Below, in pieces: positions 30,477 through 36,634 of a DNA stretch of 36,634 nt. The notes below the pieces were generated by a model. It saw only the letters and a list, made by a program, of their open reading frames with translations. It searched no databases and was not told where the DNA came from. A program made the translations under genes and the position numbers. Source of the stretch: Palsa-504 sp003136255 (GTDB taxonomy: Bacteria; Actinomycetota; Actinomycetes; Streptosporangiales; Streptosporangiaceae); assembly GCA_003136255.1 (NCBI GenBank), contig PLDT01000254.1, forward strand, positions 1 through 36,634, read 5' to 3'. Each line of letters begins with the position of its first letter. Position 1 is the first letter of the stretch.

Positions 30477-31802
30477 GTGGCCCTCGTCACGCGCCTTCAT
30501 CCTGGGGGAAGACCCCCCGAAACCCTCCGATCCTGGGCTGACCTATCCCCCCAGGCCCCCCCAGCGCTATCCGCCACTCTGGCCGCCAACGAGATCCTGG
30601 ACGCGCGCCGCCGCCGTGGTCAGCCGGTGCTGCCGATGGCGTTCGGCGAGGCGGGGCTGCCCGCCCATCCGCTGCTGCGCGAGGCGCTGGCCGACGCCGC
30701 GGGCTGCACGGCCTACGGCCCGGTGGCCGGGCAGGCCGCGCTGCGCGAGGCGGCCGCCTGCTACTGGGCCCGGCGCGGCCTGCCCACCGACGCCGAGGCG
30801 GTGGTGGCCGGCCCGGGCAGCAAGGCGCTGCTGTTCGGCCTGATCGCGGCGGTCGGCGGCGACGTGGCGGTGACCCGGCCGAGCTGGGTCAGCTACGCCG
30901 CGCAGGCCAGCCTGGCCGGCCGGACGGCGCACTTCGTGCCCGGCTCGGGCGGCGTGCCGGACGCCGCGAAGCTGGCCCGGGCGGTGGCCGTGGCGCGCGC
31001 GTCCGGCCGCCCGGTCCGCGCCGTCATCGTCACGCTGCCCGACAATCCGACCGGCACCCTGGCCAGCGCCGGCGCCGTCCGCGCCCTGTGCTCGGTGGCC
31101 GAACGGCACGACCTGATCATCATCTCCGACGAGATCTACCGGGACCTCGTCCACGACCGGGCGGCCGACATCACCAGTCCGGCCACTATTTCGGCCGAAC
31201 GGACCGTGGTGACCACTGGCCTGAGCAAGAACCTCGCCCTGGGGGGCTGGCGCCTGGGCGTGGCCCGGCTGCCCGACGGCCGGCTCGGCCGCGAGCTGCG
31301 CACCCGCCTGCTCGGCATCGGCAGCGAGATCTGGTCGGCCGCGGCCGGTCCGGTCCAGCAGGCCGGCGCGCTGGCCTTCGCCGAGCCGGCCGCGCTGACG
31401 GAGCGGATCGCGCTCAGCCGCCGCCTGCACGCCCGGGTGGCCCGCGAGGTGGCGTTCCGGCTCGCGTCGGCCGGCGCGTCGGTACCGCCGCCCGAGGCGG
31501 CGTTCTACGTCTACCCGGACTTCACCCCGCTCGCGGACGTGCTGCGGGGCCGGCACGGCATCACCAGCGACGAGGGCCTGGCCGGGCTGCTGCTGCGGGA
31601 GTACGGCCTGGGCGTGCTGCCCGGCAGCGCGTTCGGCGAACAGCCGTGGCGGCTGCGGCTGCGGGTCGCGACCGCGCTGCTCTACGGCGAGACCGACGAG
31701 CAGCGGCACGCCGCGCTGACCGCGGCCGACCCCTGCGCGCTGCCCTGGATCGCGGCGGCGCTGGACCGGTTCGAGGAGATCCTGGCCGACCTGACCCGGT
31801 AG
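30477..31802 (+). CDS. PLP-dependent aminotransferase, class I/II
   Basis: A 441-residue fold-type I enzyme. Visible marks are TAYGPVAGQAALREAAACYW, VVAGPGSKALLFGLIAA (phosphate side), VTLPDNPTGTL (Asn for the cofactor), IISDEIYRDLVHD (Asp and Tyr), and the Schiff-base Lys251 in TTGLSKNLALGGWRLGVARLP. The C-terminus reads LRLRVATALLYG, with the substrate-carboxylate Arg. It transfers amino groups between an amino acid and a keto acid; the substrate is undefined (aspartate/aromatic type is likely by motif). GTG 30477, with AGGAG at 30461-30465, is chosen, and the stretch before it is C-rich and atypical. The first ~40 residues (TRLHPGGRPPETLRSW...) are outside the usual fold. Probably controlled by the divergent LysR protein. 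Confidence 0.9.
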   Translation: MALVTRLHPGGRPPETLRSWADLSPQAPPALSATLAANEILDARRRRGQPVLPMAFGEAGLPAHPLLREALADAAGCTAYGPVAGQAALREAAACYWARRGLPTDAEAVVAGPGSKALLFGLIAAVGGDVAVTRPSWVSYAAQASLAGRTAHFVPGSGGVPDAAKLARAVAVARASGRPVRAVIVTLPDNPTGTLASAGAVRALCSVAERHDLIIISDEIYRDLVHDRAADITSPATISAERTVVTTGLSKNLALGGWRLGVARLPDGRLGRELRTRLLGIGSEIWSAAAGPVQQAGALAFAEPAALTERIALSRRLHARVAREVAFRLASAGASVPPPEAAFYVYPDFTPLADVLRGRHGITSDEGLAGLLLREYGLGVLPGSAFGEQPWRLRLRVATALLYGETDEQRHAALTAADPCALPWIAAALDRFEEILADLTR

Positions 31803-31807
31803 CGGGG

Positions 31808-31843
31808 TGGGTGCCCGCTAGTCCTTGGGTGCCCGCTAGTCCT
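31808..31843 (+). repeat. 18-bp tandem duplication between the aminotransferase and HAD genes
   Basis: TGGGTGCCCGCTAGTCCT occurs at 31808-31825 and again, identically, at 31826-31843, just after the aminotransferase stop and 20 bp before the next start. It fits the pattern of recent short duplications at gene boundaries. Confidence 0.9.
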
Positions 31844-31862
31844 TGAGTGGCAGACTGGGGCC

Positions 31863-32621
31863 ATGGCCGTGAACTACGTCGAGTCTCCCCCGCCCTCGTT
31901 CCTGTTCGACCTGGACGGGACGCTGATCGACAGCGTGTACCAGCACGTCATCGCCTGGCGGGCCGCCCTGTCGGGCATCGGCATCGACCTGTCGGTGTGG
32001 CGGATCCACCGCCGCATCGGGATGAGCGGCGGGCTGTTCGTGTCCGCGCTGCTGCGGGAGACGGGGCGGTCGCTGTCCAAGGCCGACATCGACCGGCTGC
32101 AGCAGGCGCACGCCGAGCAGTACCGGGCCCAGATGGACGCGGTCACGCCGCTGCCCGGCGCGCGTGAACTGCTCGGCTTCTTGACCGGCGCGGGCGTCCG
32201 GTGGGCGATCGCGACCAGCGGGTACGCGGCGACCGCGCGGCCCGCGCTGGGCCTGCTCGGGCTGCCCGAGGACACCCCGATGGTCACCCGCGACCTGGTG
32301 CGGCACGCCAAGCCGGACCCCGACCTGTTCCTGGCCGCGGCCGCCGTGCTCGAGGTCGAGACGCGGCACGCGATGGTCGTCGGCGACAGCGTCTGGGACC
32401 TGCTCGCGGCGCGGCGGGCCGGCGCGCTCGGGGTCGGGCTGCTGTCGGGTGGCTACGGCCGGGAGGAGCTGGAGCGGGCCGGGGCGTACCGGGTCTACGC
32501 CGACCCGGCCGAGATGCTGGCCCGCATCGACGAGCTTGGCGTCCGCACCGACGAGCTTGGCGTTAGAGGGTCGTTAGGTTCGGCGCCTTCGCGCGCGAGT
32601 AGAGATTTAATGGATGGGTAG
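31863..32621 (+). CDS. HAD-superfamily phosphatase (phosphoglycolate/beta-phosphoglucomutase-like)
   Basis: A 252-residue cytoplasmic hydrolase. Motif I is FLFDLDGTLIDS (Asp16 nucleophile and Asp18), the helical cap follows (HRRIGMSGGLFVSALLRETG...), motif II is AIATSGY, motif III is HAKPDPDLFLAA and motif IV is VVGDSVWDLLAAR. This pattern is that of subfamily IA phosphatases acting on small phosphate esters; the substrate is not predictable. The last ~25 residues include two copies of DELGVR (from a 33-bp imperfect duplication) and a Ser/Arg tail beyond the fold. It lies 60 bp after the aminotransferase and may be cotranscribed. Confidence 0.92.
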   Translation: MAVNYVESPPPSFLFDLDGTLIDSVYQHVIAWRAALSGIGIDLSVWRIHRRIGMSGGLFVSALLRETGRSLSKADIDRLQQAHAEQYRAQMDAVTPLPGARELLGFLTGAGVRWAIATSGYAATARPALGLLGLPEDTPMVTRDLVRHAKPDPDLFLAAAAVLEVETRHAMVVGDSVWDLLAARRAGALGVGLLSGGYGREELERAGAYRVYADPAEMLARIDELGVRTDELGVRGSLGSAPSRASRDLMDG

Positions 32622-32673
32622 GCGATCAGGGGGCGCTGCAAGGACGCGCCCCGGTGGTAGGAGGCGAGTTGCG

Positions 32674-33192
32674 GTGGCCACCGTTCGTCGGGTCATCGTT
32701 GGTGTGCACGGGTCGCTAGGGAGCCTGCAGGCGCTCCGTCACGCGGCGGATGAAGCCAGGCAGCGGGACGTCCCGCTGCTGCCGGTCATCGCCTGGGTCC
32801 CGCCGGGCGGTGACCTGTCCGAGCGCCGGCATTCCTCGCCCTACCTGCGCAAGCTCTGGCGCGACGCCGCCTGGGAGCGGCTGCGGACCGCGTTCGACGA
32901 CGGGCTGGGCGGGTTCCCCGCCGACCTGCAGGTCGAGCCGCACGTGGAGCGCGGCGAGACCGGGCCGGTGCTCGTCGACATCGCCAGCCAGCGGGAAGAC
33001 CTGCTGGTCATCGGGACCGGCCGCCGGGCCGGCCTGCGGCGGCTGTTCCACAGCCCGGTGGGCCGCTACTGCCTGGCCCGCGCCAAGTGCCCGGTGCTCG
33101 CCGTCCCGCCGTCGCTGCTGATGGACGAGGTCGGTCACGGCCTGCGGTCGTGGCACCTGCGCCGTCACGTCCTCCTCCCGCAGGACATCTAG
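32674..33192 (+). CDS. Universal stress protein (UspA family)
   Basis: A 172-residue single-domain protein with a GTG start behind a good GGAGG (32660-32664). It begins RRVIVGVHGSLGSLQALRHAADEARQRDVPLLPVIAWVPPGG and ends with the nucleotide-binding pattern DLLVIGTGRRAGLRRLFHSPVGRYCLARAKCPVLAVP (G-x2-G-x9-like). The C-terminal ~25 residues (MDEVGHGLRSWHLRRHVLLPQDI) go beyond the domain. Such proteins bind ATP and support survival under stress; many actinobacterial copies are hypoxia- or potassium-related, and this one sits just before the kdp operon. Confidence 0.88.
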   Translation: MATVRRVIVGVHGSLGSLQALRHAADEARQRDVPLLPVIAWVPPGGDLSERRHSSPYLRKLWRDAAWERLRTAFDDGLGGFPADLQVEPHVERGETGPVLVDIASQREDLLVIGTGRRAGLRRLFHSPVGRYCLARAKCPVLAVPPSLLMDEVGHGLRSWHLRRHVLLPQDI

Positions 33193-33359
33193 CCTCACCC
33201 GCCACGGCGCATGGGTTCTGTTAGGAACTCAGGCGCGGTCGCATGGGTCCCGCAAGGGCGCTTCTTTGGAGCGTCCCTGAACCGTTAACTTGGGATGCGT
33301 TGTTCACCTGCGCATACCCGCAGGGCATTCTCACCAGCGGTTTGTCACTAGGAGTCACG
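33193..33359 (+). promoter_or_regulatory. kdp upstream region with hairpin at 33256-33277
   Basis: The 167-bp spacer before the kdp operon holds a short hairpin (GGGCGCT against AGCGTCCC with one bulge, loop of seven bases, 33256-33277) and a second small stem CTGCG/CGCAG (around 33318-33333). No recognised KdpE box or ydaO-type riboswitch core was found. The promoter is presumably here, and the small ORF begins directly after an AGGAG. Confidence 0.3.
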
Positions 33360-33449
33360 ATGTGGGACCTGTTCTACGTCGGCCTGACGATCGTCGTCTT
33401 CGCCGTCCTTCTCCTCATCTTGAAGGGGATTGAGACCTTTGAGCGTTGA
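33360..33449 (+). CDS. 29-residue single-helix membrane peptide ahead of kdpF
   Basis: Reads MWDLFYVGLTIVVFAVLL, then LILKGIETFER, from ATG 33360 with AGGAG nine bases ahead. One membrane helix followed by a charged end. It overlaps the start of kdpF by 11 bp in another frame. Similar tiny ORFs precede kdpF in actinomycete kdp operons, so it is a likely true small subunit or regulator of the pump, but no function is known. Confidence 0.75.
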   Translation: MWDLFYVGLTIVVFAVLLLILKGIETFER

Positions 33450-33528
33450 GAACTGGATCGGCCTGATAGGCGGCATCCTGCTGACGATCTACCTGTTCGT
33501 GGCCCTCGTCCTGCCTGAGAGGTTCTGA
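33439..33528 (+). CDS. kdpF: Potassium-transporting ATPase subunit KdpF
   Basis: A 29-residue single-helix peptide, from TTG 33439: SVENWIGLIGGILLTIYL then FVALVLPERF. The LVLPERF end is typical for KdpF, which stabilises the KdpABC complex like a membrane lipid. It overlaps the previous small ORF and its stop shares a base with the kdpA start (TGATG). Confidence 0.85.
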   Translation: MSVENWIGLIGGILLTIYLFVALVLPERF

Positions 33529-35195
33529 TGAACTCCACGCTGGCGGGNNTGGCTGCAGTTCCTGTTCCTGGTCGCCGCCCTGGCCGCCTGCTACATACCG
33601 CTCGGCAACTGGATCGCGCGCATCTTCACCGACAAGAACCACTGGCGGGTGGAGCGCGGCATCTACCGGCTGTGCGGGATCGACCCGGAGGCCGACATGA
33701 AATGGAGCGTCTACGTACGCTCCATCCTGGCCTTCTCCCTCGTCTCCGTGCTGTTCGTGTACCTGATCGAGCGGACCCAGCACTGGCTGTTCTGGGCGGT
33801 CGGGATGGCCAACGTCACGCCGGACACGGCGTGGAACACGGCGGTCTCGTTCACCACGAACACCAACTGGCAGAACTATGCCGGCGAGGCCACCATGAGC
33901 TACCTCACCCAGCAGGGCGCGCTCATGGTGCAGCAGTTCTTCTCGGCCGCGGTCGGCCTGGCCGTCGCGATCGCCATGATCCGCGGCTTCACCCGGTCCC
34001 GGACCGACCGGCTGGGCAACTTCTGGGTCGACGTGACCCGCGGGATTATCCGGCTCCTGATCCCGATCGCGGTCGTCGGCTGCATCATCCTGATGGCCGG
34101 CGGGGTGATCGAGAACCTGGCCAACTACCACGTGATCACCACGCTGTCCGGCGCCCACCAGACCATCCCGGGCGGGACGGTGGCCTCCCAGGAGGTCATC
34201 AAGGACGTGGGCAACAACGGCGGCGGCTGGTTCAACGTCAACTCGGCCCACCCGTTCGAGAACCCGAACCCGTTCACGAACATCTTCGAGATCTTCCTGC
34301 TGCTGCTGATCCCGTTCGCCACGCCGCGGGCGTTCGGCAAGATGGTCGGCGACAACCGGCAGGGCTACGCGCTGGTCGCCGTCATGGTCATCATCTGGGC
34401 GTGCGCGGTCGGCGGGCTCAGCTTCTTCGAGACCCACCTCGGCACCGCCGGAGCCGGGCCGCAGCTCGCGCACGGCGCGTACGAGGGCGTGGAGACCAGG
34501 TTCGGCCCGCCGGGGTGCTCGCTATTCGCGTCATCGACCACGGTGACGTCGACCGGCGCGGTGGACTGCTTCCACGACTCGCTGACGCCGTTCGGCGGCG
34601 GGATCGCGCTGTTCGACATCGCGCTGGGCGAGGTCGCGCCGGGCGGCATCGGGGCCGGCATGTACGGCATCTTGGTGCTGGCCATCGTGACGGTGTTCGT
34701 GGCCGGGCTGATGGTCGGCCGGACGCCGGAGTACCTCGGCAAGAAGATCCGGCCCACCGAGATGAAGTACGCGTCGCTGTACTTCCTGACCCTGCCGGTG
34801 GTCATCCTGACCATGTCGGCGATCGCCATCGGTACCCACTGGGGCCAGGCCGCGATCTTCAACCCAGGGTCGCACGGGCTGACCGAGATCGTATACGCGT
34901 ACGCCTCGCAGGCCAACAACAACGGGTCGGCCTTCGCGGGCCTCGGCACCGGGGCCACGTTCTACCAGATCACCGGGGGCATCACGATGCTGCTCGGCCG
35001 GTTCGCGCCCGAGATCTTCGCCCTGGGCCTGGCCGGGTCGCTGGCTAGACAGGCACCGGTCCCGGCCAGCGCCGGGACGCTGGACACCAGGACGCCGCTG
35101 TTCGTCGGCATGCTCGTGGGCGTGATCCTCATCCTCGTCGGCCTGACCTACTTCCCGGCGCTCGCGCTGGGAGTGTTCGCAGAAGGACTGCACTG

Positions 35196-35196
<1 letters not shown>
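33528..35196 (+). CDS. kdpA: Potassium-transporting ATPase subunit A (K+ channel-like subunit), with small gap
   Basis: About 555 residues forming the K+-selective part of the inducible high-affinity uptake system. The four selectivity-loop regions are seen: TNTNWQNYAGE, NNGGGWFNVNSAHPFENPNP, EGVETRFG...GAVDCFHDSLTPFGGG and ASQANNNGSAFAGL. An NN at 33548-33549 lies after MNSTLAG. The two sides are in different frames, so the true gap is not two bases; WLQFLFLVAALAACYIPLGNWIA resumes correctly after it. The start shares a base with kdpF's stop and the end overlaps the kdpB start (TGATG). A real frameshift is possible but less likely than a gap, given the pattern elsewhere. Confidence 0.95.
33548..33549. 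other. NN assembly gap near the start of kdpA
   Basis: Two N between LAG and WLQFL. The reading frame changes from one side to the other, so the real number of bases here is not two, unless the gene is frameshifted. Confidence 0.9.

Positions 35197-36634
<1,438 letters not shown>

Noticed and set aside
33193..33359. ydaO-type c-di-AMP riboswitch before kdp
   Set aside because: Only short unrelated hairpins are seen; the conserved core was not recognised.

Overview
The window is high-GC, coding-dense DNA with many GTG/TTG starts and stop/start overlaps (ATGA, GTGA, TTGA, TGATG). Gene content also points to an actinomycete: an actinobacterial-type DapE, a CtaB/C/D/E block, a tiny ORF ahead of kdpF, and a Nur-like nickel box. 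No tRNA, rRNA, CRISPR array, integrase or transposase was seen. Six runs of N lie inside genes (5526-5613, 6327-6328, 6848-6849, 18313-18314, 33548-33549, 35957-35982). Protein-family comparison shows that at least three of them hide more sequence than their length suggests, so this is a draft assembly.

Layout. (1) 1-2772: the 5' part of an ABC ATPase, divergent from a histidine kinase/NarL-type response regulator pair. (2) 2791-4476: a medium-chain-type acyl-CoA synthetase. (3) 4473-13286, minus strand: a surface-glycan locus. In order of transcription it holds a GT4 glycosyltransferase, a giant flippase/GT-C/repeat-domain fusion, a second GT4, a membrane-anchored pseudophosphatase, a third GT4, and finally a divergent stand-alone ThiG homologue. 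A decayed copy of the 3' end of the acyl-CoA synthetase gene lies at the far side of this locus (13434-13547) in the same orientation, so the locus is bracketed by direct repeats of that gene end. (4) 13708-14865: a NiCoT nickel/cobalt permease behind a perfect palindrome with Nur-box geometry and an apparently leaderless start. (5) 14946-17891: an ABC-2 exporter (permease and ATPase) with a LolA/RseB-like exported protein.

(6) 17989-23712, minus strand: a heme-copper oxidase operon, with a cupredoxin-like protein, subunit II (CuA), subunit I, subunit III, a small one-helix protein and heme O synthase. Subunit I keeps every metal ligand and the active-site Tyr, but lacks the usual Asp and Lys at the entries of the D and K proton channels. 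The cupredoxin-like protein has a CuA-like loop in which the His position is Tyr. (7) 23987-26766: an anchored protein of unknown function, an orphan OmpR-type regulator, a TlpA-like thioredoxin preceded by three 16-bp repeats that create two four-codon minicistrons, and a small membrane protein. (8) 26941-33192: an HtrA-type protease, DapE (convergent, overlapping by 48 bp), a LysR regulator divergent from a class I/II aminotransferase, a HAD phosphatase and a universal stress protein. (9) 33360-36634: a kdp potassium-pump operon (small ORF, kdpF, kdpA, kdpB) running off the right edge.

The two parts that most deserve attention are the glycan locus ending in a ThiG-like protein, which could make or transfer a sulfur-containing sugar (inference only), and the oxidase that lacks its canonical proton-channel residues. 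Short tandem duplications at gene ends or starts recur through the window and seem to be a habit of this genome.
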